Below are positions 16,683-25,830 of a stretch of 64,000 nt of DNA, in pieces. The notes beneath the pieces are model-generated. The model did no database searches, had not been told where the DNA came from, and saw only the letters and a list, made by a program, of their open reading frames with translations. A program made the position numbers and the translations under genes. Within the stretch, counting starts at the first letter, position 1; each line of letters starts with the position of its first letter. Source of the DNA: Spirochaetales bacterium (GTDB lineage: Bacteria; Spirochaetota; Spirochaetia; DSM-27196; Alkalispirochaetaceae); NCBI GenBank assembly GCA_028282545.1, contig JANQHT010000121.1:17954-81953 (forward strand), read 5' to 3'.

Positions 16683-18362
16683 ATGGCCCCAGACGCGTCA
16701 CAAGCACTCATCGTGCAGGGGGACGGTACCATCCTCCTGGACGTCCACGCCCCCGGGGCGGAAGAGGCTCGTGACGCGATTGCGCCGTTTGCGGAGCTGG
16801 AGAAGTCGCCGGAACACATGCACACCTACGTGGTCTCCCCGTTGTCCCTGTGGAACGCAGCCTCCGCGGGCCTCGGCGCCGCGGAGATCGTGGCGACGCT
16901 CGAACTCCACAGCCGGTACGACGTGCCGGGCAACGTCCGCTCCACCATTGAAGAGACCGTCTCGCGGTACGGCTTGGTAACGATCGAAGCGACCGACGAT
17001 CCGTACCGGCTGAGCCTGGTGGTGCCCGTGGAAAGCGTACGGCGGGAACTGGCCGCGAATACCGCGCTTCAGCGCTATCTCTCACCGGCCGGAGACGATC
17101 GCTTTGCAGTGGCTCTGGTCGATCGCGGCACGGTCAAACGGGAGTTGGTACGGATCGGGTACCCGGCGCACGACTTGGCGCCGCTCGTTGAGGGTGAACG
17201 GCTCGCGGTCAACCTGCGCTCCGTCGCCGGATCGGGACGGCCCTTTTCCCTCCGCGACTACCAGCTCGAGGCGGCGCGCGCCTTCCACGGCGGCGGCAAA
17301 CCGGGGACGGGGTTCGGCACGGTGGTGCTCCCCTGCGGCGCGGGGAAGACGATCATCGGTATGGCCGTCATGAATCTCGTTTCCGCAAACACGCTTATCC
17401 TGACCACCAACGTGGCCGCCGTCCACCAATGGATGGACGAACTGCTCGACAAGACGGAGATCGATCCGGACCAGATCGGAGAGTACACCGGTGAGCGGAA
17501 GGAGATTCGGCCGATAACGGTAGCCACGTACCAGATCCTCGTGTGGCGCGGCGACAGGGAGGGGCCCTTCCCGCACTTCGATATCTTCCGCCGCGGAAAC
17601 TGGGGATTGATCATCTACGATGAGGTTCATCTGCTGCCGGCGCCGGTCTTTCGCGTTACCGCCGAAATCCAGGCGGTTCGGCGCCTTGGTCTCACCGCCA
17701 CCCTCGTTCGCGAAGACAACCGGGAAGAGGACGTCTTCTCATTGGTGGGTCCCAAGCGGTTCGACGTTCCCTGGAAGGAGCTGGAGCAGAAGGGGTGGAT
17801 CGCCGAAGCGGTGTGCTACGAGATTCGCGTGGATCTGCCCCACGATACGCGGCTCGAGTACGCGGTGGCCGACAAGCGGCGGAAGTTTCGAATCGCCAGC
17901 GAGAACGACGTGAAAATCCCGATCGTTCGGCAGATCGTCGAGAACCACCGGGAAGACGCGATCCTGGTAATCGGACAGTACCTGGACCAGCTCGACAAGA
18001 TCGCCGCGGAGATACAGGCGCCATTGATAACGGGCAAGACGCCCAACGCGATGCGCGAAGAGATCTACGGTCAGTTTCGAGACGGCCACGTACGGGTCAT
18101 CGTGGTGTCGAAGGTGGCGAATTTCGCGATTGATCTGCCGGACGCATCGCTTGCGATTCAGGTTTCCGGCAGCTTCGGATCACGCCAGGAGGAGGCGCAG
18201 CGACTGGGACGTATTCTCCGTCCCAAGGGCCACCGCAACGCCTACTTCTATTCGATCGTATCCAATCAGACCGTTGAAGAGGGGTTCGCCGCCCATAGGC
18301 AGCGCTTCCTTACCGAGCAGGGATACACCTACCATATCGAGCACTGGGGACACGAAGGGTGA
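16683..18362 (+). CDS. XPB/ERCC3-type DNA helicase
   Basis: 559 residues from the ATG before APDASQ. Helicase superfamily 2 motifs: RDYQLEAARAF (Q-like), Walker A PCGAGKT (~217), DEVH box IIYDEVHLLP (~312), LTATLVRED (motif III and RED motif characteristic of XPB), and QRLGRILRPKGHRNAYFYS (motif VI). The N-terminal 180 residues correspond to the damage-recognition-like domain of bacterial XPB. The family unwinds DNA 3' to 5' in repair. It overlaps the following helicase-associated gene by four bases, suggesting a complex. Confidence 0.93.
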   Translation: MAPDASQALIVQGDGTILLDVHAPGAEEARDAIAPFAELEKSPEHMHTYVVSPLSLWNAASAGLGAAEIVATLELHSRYDVPGNVRSTIEETVSRYGLVTIEATDDPYRLSLVVPVESVRRELAANTALQRYLSPAGDDRFAVALVDRGTVKRELVRIGYPAHDLAPLVEGERLAVNLRSVAGSGRPFSLRDYQLEAARAFHGGGKPGTGFGTVVLPCGAGKTIIGMAVMNLVSANTLILTTNVAAVHQWMDELLDKTEIDPDQIGEYTGERKEIRPITVATYQILVWRGDREGPFPHFDIFRRGNWGLIIYDEVHLLPAPVFRVTAEIQAVRRLGLTATLVREDNREEDVFSLVGPKRFDVPWKELEQKGWIAEAVCYEIRVDLPHDTRLEYAVADKRRKFRIASENDVKIPIVRQIVENHREDAILVIGQYLDQLDKIAAEIQAPLITGKTPNAMREEIYGQFRDGHVRVIVVSKVANFAIDLPDASLAIQVSGSFGSRQEEAQRLGRILRPKGHRNAYFYSIVSNQTVEEGFAAHRQRFLTEQGYTYHIEHWGHEG

Positions 18363-20350
18363 ACGAGTTTGAGGAGTACCTGCTTCGTCTGTCCGACTCG
18401 AGTTTTTTTGCCCTCTACCGGAACTACCTGGGACCGGAAAAGAGCCCGGTGCGGAAACACGCCCTCATCCGGGAACTCCGCGCCTTTTTTTCGCGCCCAA
18501 AAACGGTAGACCGGGTTTTCTCGTACATCGACGACGAGGAAACGGAGATACTCGCCGCCGTTGACCTCCTCCCTGCGCCGGGCACCGATGCGCTGGTTCG
18601 CTTCTTCGACGGTGAGCCGGGGCCCGCCTCCATCCAACGTCTGCTTTCGAACCTCCTGGATCGCATGGTCCTCATTCGTGACGGTTCAGGGCTGCCCCGC
18701 CTCAACCCGCTCATCGCCGCGGAGATCCGTTCCCGCGTAACCGACAACTATCAACTGGTTCGATTCGTTCCCGACCGGGAAACGGCGGCGACGCAACGGG
18801 CCGGGCCGTGGATGACGGTGAACCTCGCCTGTGCGTTACGTTCGTTCCTCGCGTGGAGCGGGACGGTGTTCACACGGTCCGGTGCGGTGCGGCGTTCGGC
18901 GCGTAACGCCCTGGACGAGGCCTTTCCCGCTCTCTTTGCCGCGGACGCGGAAGGAGAGTCCCGGTTTGCCCGGGCGATAGAGGTGCTCTCGCGCCTGGGC
19001 CTGGTGGAACGGGACGACGAGGGAAACGTGACACCGGTCGACGTCACCTGGGAGGAACTGGGTGACCTGCCCTATGAGTGGGTCAATCTGCTGCTCTGGT
19101 CCGCACCGCTCGCGGAGTCGGTAGAGGCGGCGCTCGAAACGGGCAACACCCTGCGCGACCTCTTTGCGCAATGGCCCGACGGGACGGGCCTGGATCGCCG
19201 CGGTTTCCGGCGCGCCGTGATGCTCATTGAGCCGGCGACGCAGATCGAGACGGGCGCGGTAGACCTTCTGGTCGAACTGGGCGTACTCGTAGAGATTGAC
19301 TCCCGTTTGTGGCTCCCCGACGCGACGCGTCGCGTCCTGGCAACGACACCCGATCCGAGCAACATCGTCCTGCAGGCCAACATGGAGGTGGTGTTCACGG
19401 ATGCCCCGCCCGTGGCGACCGCTTTCGCGCTTTCGGAGGTGTGCGAGATCGTGGCGTACGACCGCGCGCCGCACTTTGTCCTCACGGAGCGCTCGGTGAT
19501 GCGCGCCTATCAAAGCCGGGGGTCCGCGCTGCCGCTGCTCCAAGGGGTCGCGGCGCTCCCGCAAAACGTGCGCTTCAACGTTTCCCGCTGGGAAGAGCGG
19601 GCGCGATCCGTCCGTATCCGGCGGGCGGTCGTTCTCCAGGTGAGCGATGAGGCCGCACGTATGGTCGCCGCATCCCCCACCATGGCGGATCTCGGCGCCG
19701 AGGCGATAGGCAAGAACATCTTTCTCTTTCCGGAGGGGAGCGCGGATCGCCTGGAGGCGGCGCTCCGTGACATGGGCGTTTCGGCGATCGTGGAGTCAAC
19801 GCGAGGCGACCCCGGGAGCGACGTTCCCCACTTCGCGCGGCTGGCCGAGCGTTACCGGCAGTCACAGCTCTTTAGGAGCGTACCGGGTTTCACGCCGGCG
19901 GAGAACGAGACGACTCCCGCCAAGAGGGACGTTGCGTCGCCGCACGATCTCGACGCTGCCCTGGAAAAACTCGAACACGACGAAGGAGCGCGACGAGAGC
20001 TCTCTCTCAGGATCGATCGAAAGCTGATCCTCTTCCCGGAACAACTGCAGAACCCGGCGGGAGGCGGTGCGCTCACGGAGGCACGGGGCCTGGATTACCT
20101 GGGGAAAGTACGGATCATCGAGCAGGCCATCGCCGACGATGACCTGCTGGAGGCCGTGTTCCGCGCCGGAGAAGGTACTCCGGAACGCATTCTCTGCCGG
20201 CCGTTGGAGCTCGACCGGACCGGTGATGATCTCATGGTTCGGGGCAGACGGGAACCGGACGGCAAGGCGGTTCGCATCCGCGTCCGGCGTATCTCGGTGG
20301 TCAGGCGGTTCAGCGGAACGCTGATTCGGGAGTTCAGAGAGAACCGGTAA
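18359..20350 (+). CDS. Helicase-associated protein, partner of XPB
   Basis: 663 residues, GTG start overlapping the XPB stop (GTGA). The N-terminal half is helical, winged-helix-like (YLLRLSDSSFFALYRNYLG, KHALIRELRAFF). The middle (~330-460) matches the helicase C-terminal-like XPB/Ssl2 associated domain (NIVLQANMEVVFTD, FVLTERSVMRAYQSRGSALP). No Walker motifs are present, so it is not itself a helicase. The tail carries a WYL-like beta segment (VRIRVRRISVVRRFSGTL). It probably loads or regulates XPB. The 3' end overlaps aroDE on the other strand by 17 bases. Confidence 0.8.
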   Translation: MNEFEEYLLRLSDSSFFALYRNYLGPEKSPVRKHALIRELRAFFSRPKTVDRVFSYIDDEETEILAAVDLLPAPGTDALVRFFDGEPGPASIQRLLSNLLDRMVLIRDGSGLPRLNPLIAAEIRSRVTDNYQLVRFVPDRETAATQRAGPWMTVNLACALRSFLAWSGTVFTRSGAVRRSARNALDEAFPALFAADAEGESRFARAIEVLSRLGLVERDDEGNVTPVDVTWEELGDLPYEWVNLLLWSAPLAESVEAALETGNTLRDLFAQWPDGTGLDRRGFRRAVMLIEPATQIETGAVDLLVELGVLVEIDSRLWLPDATRRVLATTPDPSNIVLQANMEVVFTDAPPVATAFALSEVCEIVAYDRAPHFVLTERSVMRAYQSRGSALPLLQGVAALPQNVRFNVSRWEERARSVRIRRAVVLQVSDEAARMVAASPTMADLGAEAIGKNIFLFPEGSADRLEAALRDMGVSAIVESTRGDPGSDVPHFARLAERYRQSQLFRSVPGFTPAENETTPAKRDVASPHDLDAALEKLEHDEGARRELSLRIDRKLILFPEQLQNPAGGGALTEARGLDYLGKVRIIEQAIADDDLLEAVFRAGEGTPERILCRPLELDRTGDDLMVRGRREPDGKAVRIRVRRISVVRRFSGTLIREFRENR

Positions 20351-21797
20351 AGAGCCGGTACTGGAGCGCGGCCTGCGCCGCGAACATCCTCGTTCCGGGA
20401 ATAACGGTACAACCGGCGCGGGCGGCGCGCCGGAGAAAACGCGTCTCCTCCGGCGTATAGATGATGTCGTAGACGACCTCGTTCCCGGAAAATCGGTACG
20501 CCGGGACCGGATCCACATAGACGCGGGGTTCCATTCCGACCGACGTGGTCTGCACGACGATATCGGGTTTCACGTCATCGAAGGGGCCTTTTAGGGGCAG
20601 CACGGAACTCTCACGTAGGCCGAACTCAGCGGCGAGACGGGCGGCGCGCGCCGGCGTGCGGTTACAGATGGTCACGTCGATTTTCCGGCCGGTCAGCGCC
20701 GCCACTACAGCGCGCGCCGCGCCCCCGGCACCGACAACCAAGGCGCGGTGCAAGGGCCGCTCCGGCAGGGCGGATAGGAACCCGTCAACGTCCGTGTTGT
20801 ACGCGCGCCACCCCCGGTCTATCCCGGTGCGGATGAGCGTGTTTGCAGCCCCGACCCGCACCGCAGTGTCCGCTCGCTCCCGGGCTGCCGCCAGGGCGGC
20901 CTCCTTGTGCGGCACCGTTACGGAGGCGCCGTGTATGGGAAGTTCCCGAGCGAGCGCTTCGAACTCGTCGAATGCGTCGGCGCGGACCGGAAGGTACACC
21001 GCCTCGATCCCGTCCGCGGCGAGACGGGCGTTGTGGTACGCCGGCGACCGGGAGTGGGCCACGGGTGCGCCAAGAACGGCGAAGAGCCGCCACCCCGGTC
21101 CGGCGGTCCCCACACGAAAGAGGTTTCGAAGCTCCTCCGGTCCGAAGTGCCCCGGCGCCGCGCCGGCTCCATCGGCGGCCGATGAGTAACTCCACTCAGA
21201 GCGCAGAATCCAGGGCGCCGCCCGCGTCAGGAGGCCGTACTCGCCCATACCGAGAATGACGCGGCGCGGTTCGCCCTCCGGGAGACCCCGGGCCGCCCGC
21301 ACCAGTCGCACCACATCGGTTGCGGATCGCGGCGCGACGGCGAGTTTCGCCACGTCGCCCGGTTCGCACTCATCCGCGAGGCGATGCAGGACGCCGTCGA
21401 GATCCTCCGGCACGCCGGTAGCGTCGTGAAGCGAACGAACTATGGAAGCGCCGTTCCCCCGGGCAGCCTCCAGAACGACTCCACCGGCGAATCCCGTCTC
21501 GAGGTCCACGTAGTCGGGCTTGAGCGCCGTGAGTACGGCGGTGAAAAGACGCCGGCGCCCCGTCTCGTCGCTGCACGGCCACGCACCCAGGTCATCGTCG
21601 CGACGAATCGTGGCGATCCACCGGCGTCCATAAAGGCGCGGGAGGATGTCGGCGCGAATCAGGTCGAGTTCGTCCGGACCGGGAAGGGTCGAGAGCAGAT
21701 CAAAGCGCAGCTCGAACATGTCGGCGGCACCTCCGTGCTCTTTCACCTGTTTCGACCAGCCTTGAACGGTATCCGCCGTCAGACAGAGACAAACCAT
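20334..21797 (-). CDS. aroDE: Bifunctional 3-dehydroquinate dehydratase / shikimate dehydrogenase
   Basis: 487 residues. The N-terminal type I dehydroquinase (1-~215) has ELRFD, the catalytic His in VRSLHD (~122) and the Schiff-base Lys in KLAVAP (~150). The C-terminal shikimate dehydrogenase (~228-487) has SRSPAYHN, VTVPHKEAA, NTDVDGF and the NADP loop GAGGAARAV. The fusion carries out steps three and four of chorismate synthesis and is known from plants and some bacteria, including chlamydiae. The MVCLCLTADT start is chosen; the 19 upstream codons overlap the hydA terminator. It lies directly downstream of that terminator. Confidence 0.93.
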   Translation of the reverse strand: MVCLCLTADTVQGWSKQVKEHGGAADMFELRFDLLSTLPGPDELDLIRADILPRLYGRRWIATIRRDDDLGAWPCSDETGRRRLFTAVLTALKPDYVDLETGFAGGVVLEAARGNGASIVRSLHDATGVPEDLDGVLHRLADECEPGDVAKLAVAPRSATDVVRLVRAARGLPEGEPRRVILGMGEYGLLTRAAPWILRSEWSYSSAADGAGAAPGHFGPEELRNLFRVGTAGPGWRLFAVLGAPVAHSRSPAYHNARLAADGIEAVYLPVRADAFDEFEALARELPIHGASVTVPHKEAALAAARERADTAVRVGAANTLIRTGIDRGWRAYNTDVDGFLSALPERPLHRALVVGAGGAARAVVAALTGRKIDVTICNRTPARAARLAAEFGLRESSVLPLKGPFDDVKPDIVVQTTSVGMEPRVYVDPVPAYRFSGNEVVYDIIYTPEETRFLRRAARAGCTVIPGTRMFAAQAALQYRLFTGSL

Positions 21798-21810
21798 GCG
21801 ATCACTGTGC

Positions 21811-21844
21811 AAAAAAAAGCCGGCCCCTGCAACGAGGAGCCGGC
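21811..21844 (-). terminator. Rho-independent terminator of the hydrogenase operon
   Basis: On the minus strand, GCCGGC followed by three further pairs closes an 6-base loop and is followed by eight T. It begins 20 bases after the hydA stop and ends before the aroDE start, separating the two transcription units. Confidence 0.88.
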
Positions 21845-21863
21845 ACGCAAACAAACAAAGTAC

Positions 21864-23615
21864 CTACTTGGAGTAGATCGGACGTGGTGTGTAATGCGTA
21901 TGCAGGTACTTGTGTGACTTTTCGCTCAAAGGCTCCCCGAGGAACTCGTCGTAGATCGCCTTGATCTGCGGGTTGTGGTGAGAACAGCGGTACGTCGACT
22001 GTACGTCGTCGCGATAGATCCCGGCGATGCGCTTCAGGCGCACCTCGTCGGTAGCCCCGTAGGGCTGGCCCCCGCCGGCGATGCACCCACCGCGACACGC
22101 CATAATCTCGATGAAGTGCCACGGAGGATCCTCCCCCTTCCGCTTCGCTTCCATAACCGCGTCCACGACTCGCTTGGCGTTGCCCATCTGGTGTGCCACA
22201 GCGACGCGGACCTCGGTGCCTTCGACGTCGATGACCGACTCTTTGACGCCCTCCATGCCGCGCACCGCTTCGAAATCGACCTTCTCCAGTTCCTTGCCCG
22301 TCACGAGGTGGTACGCCGTTCGCAAGGCCGCTTCCATGACACCGCCCGACGCTCCGAAGATCGTACCCGCGCCGGTGTAGATGCCGAGCGCCTCGTCGAC
22401 CTCTTCATCGGGAAGGTTGCGGAAATCGATACCGGCCGATTTGATCATTCGCGCCAGCTCACGGGTGGTGATCGAATAGTCGATATCCTGGCAGCCGGAG
22501 CTGTACATGTCGTCACCGCGAGCGATCTCGTACTTCTTCGAGGTACAGGGCATCACCGAGGTCATGAAGATGTCGCACGGGCCTTTGCCGATCTTCTGTG
22601 CGTAGTACGTCTTGGCCATCGATGCCAGCATCATCTGCGGGCTCTTGGCCGTGGAGAAGTTCGGAATGAGTTCGTGGTAGTACTTCTCCATGTAGTCGAC
22701 CCAACTGGGGCAACAGGTAGTGATCAGCGGGATCTCGCCCTCCCCGTGAACAAAGCGTCGTACGAACTCGGAACCCTCTTCCATGATGGTCAGGTCCGCC
22801 GCCCAGTTCGTGTCGAAGACGACGTCGAAGCCGAGGCGCCGGAGCGCCGCGTACAGTTTGCCCGTCTGGATATCGCCCGGTTCATAGCCGAACTCTTCGC
22901 CGATGGCAACACGGACGGCCGGAGCAACCTGCGCGACACTCACCCGGTTCTCGTCCCGGAGACCTTCGAGGACGGCGCGCGTATGATCGTGTTCGTAGAT
23001 CGCACCTACGGGGCAGTGGGCGGAACACTGCCCGCACTTGATACAGGGGCTGTCGTTGAGCGCGATGTCGCCCGCCGGCGCCATGCGCGTCTCGTCGCCG
23101 CGACCAATGAACTCGAGGGCCCATACATCCTGCATGCCCTGACAGACGGCGACACAGCGCCCGCATTTCACGCACTTCTCGGGGTCGAGGACGATCGACG
23201 GCGTCGACTTGTCCGCTTCGATCTCAGGGACGTTCATCTCAAACGGCATCTCGCGAATGCCGAAATCTGCCGCGAGGCGCTGCAATTCGCAATTCTGGTT
23301 GCGCGGGCACGTGAGGCAACTGTTGGGGTGCGTCGAGAGGATCAGCTCGATCACCGTCTTGCGTACTTGGTGCAGTTCCGCGTCGTGCGTGATGTACGCC
23401 ATTCCCTCGCCGGCGGCGGTCGCGCAGGCGCGCACCATCTTGGGACTGTTTTCGATCTTCACGACACAGATTCCGCACGCCGCCCACGCCGGGAGATCCG
23501 GATGGTAGCAGAGGATCGGGATGTTCACGTTGACCGTCTTGGCGGCCTGGAGAATGCTCGTTCCCTGCGGAACGGTTACGGTAACGCCGTTTATGGTGCA
23601 GTTCACTTCTTTCAT
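21864..23615 (-). CDS. hydA: [FeFe]-hydrogenase catalytic subunit (bifurcating type)
   Basis: 583 residues. An N-terminal plant-type [2Fe-2S] domain (Cys36, Cys47, Cys50, Cys64) is followed by a His-Cys3 cluster (HPNSCLTCPRNQNCEL) and a two-[4Fe-4S] ferredoxin domain (CVKCGRCVAVC, CIKCGQCSAHC). The H-cluster domain shows L1 TTCCPSW (~303), L2 MPCTSKKYE (~353) and L3 MACRGGCIAGGGQ (~505). L3 has Arg where most have Pro. Domain order fits group A trimeric/tetrameric NADH-ferredoxin hydrogenases. Upstream codons before MKEVNC are rejected. It is last gene of the operon. Confidence 0.96.
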   Translation of the reverse strand: MKEVNCTINGVTVTVPQGTSILQAAKTVNVNIPILCYHPDLPAWAACGICVVKIENSPKMVRACATAAGEGMAYITHDAELHQVRKTVIELILSTHPNSCLTCPRNQNCELQRLAADFGIREMPFEMNVPEIEADKSTPSIVLDPEKCVKCGRCVAVCQGMQDVWALEFIGRGDETRMAPAGDIALNDSPCIKCGQCSAHCPVGAIYEHDHTRAVLEGLRDENRVSVAQVAPAVRVAIGEEFGYEPGDIQTGKLYAALRRLGFDVVFDTNWAADLTIMEEGSEFVRRFVHGEGEIPLITTCCPSWVDYMEKYYHELIPNFSTAKSPQMMLASMAKTYYAQKIGKGPCDIFMTSVMPCTSKKYEIARGDDMYSSGCQDIDYSITTRELARMIKSAGIDFRNLPDEEVDEALGIYTGAGTIFGASGGVMEAALRTAYHLVTGKELEKVDFEAVRGMEGVKESVIDVEGTEVRVAVAHQMGNAKRVVDAVMEAKRKGEDPPWHFIEIMACRGGCIAGGGQPYGATDEVRLKRIAGIYRDDVQSTYRCSHHNPQIKAIYDEFLGEPLSEKSHKYLHTHYTPRPIYSK

Positions 23616-23629
23616 CTTCCCGTCCTCCC

Positions 23630-25420
23630 TTAGCGACGAATCACCGCGCCGAACTTGCACGCGTCGAAACACTCACCGCACTTGATGCAGCCGTTCTGAT
23701 CGATGACGTGTACCTCTTTGCGCTCGCCGGCGATGACGTTGACGGGACAACGACGGGCGCAGAGCGTGCAACCGATGCACTTCTCGGGGTCGATGTAGTA
23801 CTGGATGAGGCCCTTGCAGACTCCCGCGGGACACCGGCCTTCCTTGACGTGCGCCCCGATCTCTTCGGGGAAGTACTTGATGACGGAGAGCACCGGATTG
23901 GGCGCCGTCTGCCCCAAGCCACAGAGGGAGGCGCGTTTCATCGCCTGGCCGATGTCTTCGATGCGCCCGAAGTCTTCCTCTTCCGCGGTACCTTTGGCCA
24001 TTCGGTCCAGGATGTTGTAGAGCTTGCGGCCACCCACGCGACAGGGCGCGCACTTTCCGCACGACTCTTCGACGGTAAACTCGAGGTAGAACTTGGCCAC
24101 GTCGAGCATACAGTCGTCTTCGTCCATGACGATCATTCCGCCCGATCCCATGATCGAGCCGAGCTCCTGGAGGTGTTCGTAGTCGATCGGTGTGTCGAGA
24201 TAGTCCGCCGTAATGACCCCGCCCGAGGGACCACCCGTCTGAACCGCCTTGAACGCCCGGCCGTCGGGGATACCACCGCCGATGTTGTAGATGATGTCCC
24301 GGAGCGTTGTTCCCATGGGAACTTCCACGAGACCGCTGTTCTTGATCTTCCCGGTGAGTGCGAAGACCTTTGTCCCGCGGCTCTTCTCGGTACCCACCTT
24401 CGCGAACCACTCGCCTCCACGGCTGATGATGACGGGAATGTTCGCCAGCGTCTCCACGTTGTTGATAACGGTCGGTTTCTCCCAGAGCCCCTTGACGGCC
24501 GGGAAGGGAGGCCGCGGGATCGGCATTCCCCGTTTCCCTTCGATGGAGGCGAGCAGGGCCGTCTCTTCACCGCAGACAAAGGCGCCGGCCCCGAGTCGTA
24601 TCTCGATAGTAAATGAGAAATCGGTCCCGAGGATGTTATCGCCGAGGAGTCCCGCTTCGGTCGCCTGCTTGATCGCGACCTCGAGACGATGGATCGCAAG
24701 GGGATACTCGGCGCGGCAGTAGACAAAACCGGTGTCGGCGCCGCAGGTGTATCCGGCGATCGCCATCGCTTCGATGATGCTGTGCGGGTCACCTTCAAGG
24801 ACGCTGCGGTCCATGTACGCGCCGGGGTCGCCCTCATCGGCGTTACAGACGACGTATTTCTGGTCCGCCTCAACAGCCTTACTGAAGCCCCATTTTTGCC
24901 AGGTCGGGAAACCCGCGCCGCCGCGGCCGCGGAGACCCGACTCCTTGAGCTCTTCGATGATGTCGTCCGGCGTCATCCCCCCGGTAAGCGCCCTCTCCAG
25001 CGCCAGGTATCCGTCGCGGGCGATGTACTCGTCGATGTTCTCGGGATCGATGAAACCGCAGTTACGGAGCACGATCCGGAACTGCTTCTGGTAGAAGCTG
25101 ATGTCGTCCACCTTGGCGTGGACCTTGCTGTCCTCTTCCTTGTAGAGCAGACGGTCCACCTGGCGGCCCTTGACGATATGCTCGGAGACGATTTCCGCCG
25201 CGTCGGCCGGTTTGACGCCAACGTAGAACGACTCCTCGGGGAGAACCTTGACGATCGGCCCCTGTTCGCAGAAGCCAAAGCACCCCGTCTTCACGAGCTG
25301 CACGTCGTCGCGAATCCCTTCCTGGTCGAGCGCTTTCGCGAGTTCTCCGAAGAGATCGTCGGCCTTGCTCGAAACACAGCCGGTGCCGCCGCAGACCAGT
25401 ACGTAATGATGAAACGCCAT
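23630..25420 (-). CDS. hydB: NADH-binding flavoprotein subunit of bifurcating hydrogenase (NuoF-like)
   Basis: 596 residues. A thioredoxin-like [2Fe-2S] N-domain (Cys10, Cys15, Cys47, Cys51) is followed by the NuoF core with GRGGAGFPTWQKW (NADH/FMN), ADEGDPGAYMDR and the [4Fe-4S] motif SCGKCAPCRVGG (~475). A C-terminal two-[4Fe-4S] ferredoxin (CIGCTLCARRC, CIKCGECFDAC) ends the protein. It holds the FMN where NADH and ferredoxin electrons confurcate. The gene lies between hydD and hydA with 11- and 14-base gaps. Confidence 0.96.
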   Translation of the reverse strand: MAFHHYVLVCGGTGCVSSKADDLFGELAKALDQEGIRDDVQLVKTGCFGFCEQGPIVKVLPEESFYVGVKPADAAEIVSEHIVKGRQVDRLLYKEEDSKVHAKVDDISFYQKQFRIVLRNCGFIDPENIDEYIARDGYLALERALTGGMTPDDIIEELKESGLRGRGGAGFPTWQKWGFSKAVEADQKYVVCNADEGDPGAYMDRSVLEGDPHSIIEAMAIAGYTCGADTGFVYCRAEYPLAIHRLEVAIKQATEAGLLGDNILGTDFSFTIEIRLGAGAFVCGEETALLASIEGKRGMPIPRPPFPAVKGLWEKPTVINNVETLANIPVIISRGGEWFAKVGTEKSRGTKVFALTGKIKNSGLVEVPMGTTLRDIIYNIGGGIPDGRAFKAVQTGGPSGGVITADYLDTPIDYEHLQELGSIMGSGGMIVMDEDDCMLDVAKFYLEFTVEESCGKCAPCRVGGRKLYNILDRMAKGTAEEEDFGRIEDIGQAMKRASLCGLGQTAPNPVLSVIKYFPEEIGAHVKEGRCPAGVCKGLIQYYIDPEKCIGCTLCARRCPVNVIAGERKEVHVIDQNGCIKCGECFDACKFGAVIRR

Positions 25421-25431
25421 CCCGCCCTCCT

Positions 25432-25830
25432 CTATTCGGTGCCTTCGACGATGTCCGCTGCGGGGCGATCGTAGATGTGCTCGTTGATAAGCTGCTTTCC
25501 GAGGATGTGCTTCCGGACGATCTTGCGCGCCACCTCTTCGTCGACGTTTCCGTAGATCACGGTGGGCATCTCCGGAACGGCCACTTCCACGGTGGGCTCC
25601 GCGAAATCGAGTCCCATACCGCCCACCTGGCGGACCGACACGTTGGTCAGGCCCTGATCGGAGAGTTCATCCACGAAGGCCTGGAGCGTCTTCTTCGCGC
25701 CATTGGCTATGCCGCTGGTACCCATTCCCACGACCACGTGGATGCTCTTGTTGTCCGGCGAACGCAGGTCCAACTCTTTCTTCTTGGATTCCCGGAGCTT
25801 TCTGAGTTCGTCAAGGGTCATTTTGGCCAT
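25432..25830 (-). CDS. HydD-like thioredoxin-fold ferredoxin relative lacking all cysteines
   Basis: 132 residues. The fold signature of the hydrogenase-linked [2Fe-2S] ferredoxins is clear (IHVVVGMGTSGIANGAKKTL, VSVRQVGGMGLDFAEPTVEV, TVIYGNVDEEVARKIVRKH). However, the four cluster ligands expected in CxGxCG and GCxGxC positions are Gly, Ser, Gly and Asp, and there is no Cys anywhere. It should therefore bind no iron-sulfur cluster and probably has a structural or assembly role in the complex. The start overlaps the end of the upstream HATPase gene by 20 bases. An N-terminal helix (LDELRKLRESKKKEL) is conserved in the family. Confidence 0.85.
   Translation of the reverse strand: MAKMTLDELRKLRESKKKELDLRSPDNKSIHVVVGMGTSGIANGAKKTLQAFVDELSDQGLTNVSVRQVGGMGLDFAEPTVEVAVPEMPTVIYGNVDEEVARKIVRKHILGKQLINEHIYDRPAADIVEGTE

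Noticed and set aside
21975..23633. 552-aa open frame on the plus strand
   Set aside because: It is wholly antisense to hydA, whose cluster motifs are unmistakable. The product is Arg/His/Asp-rich with no family resemblance.
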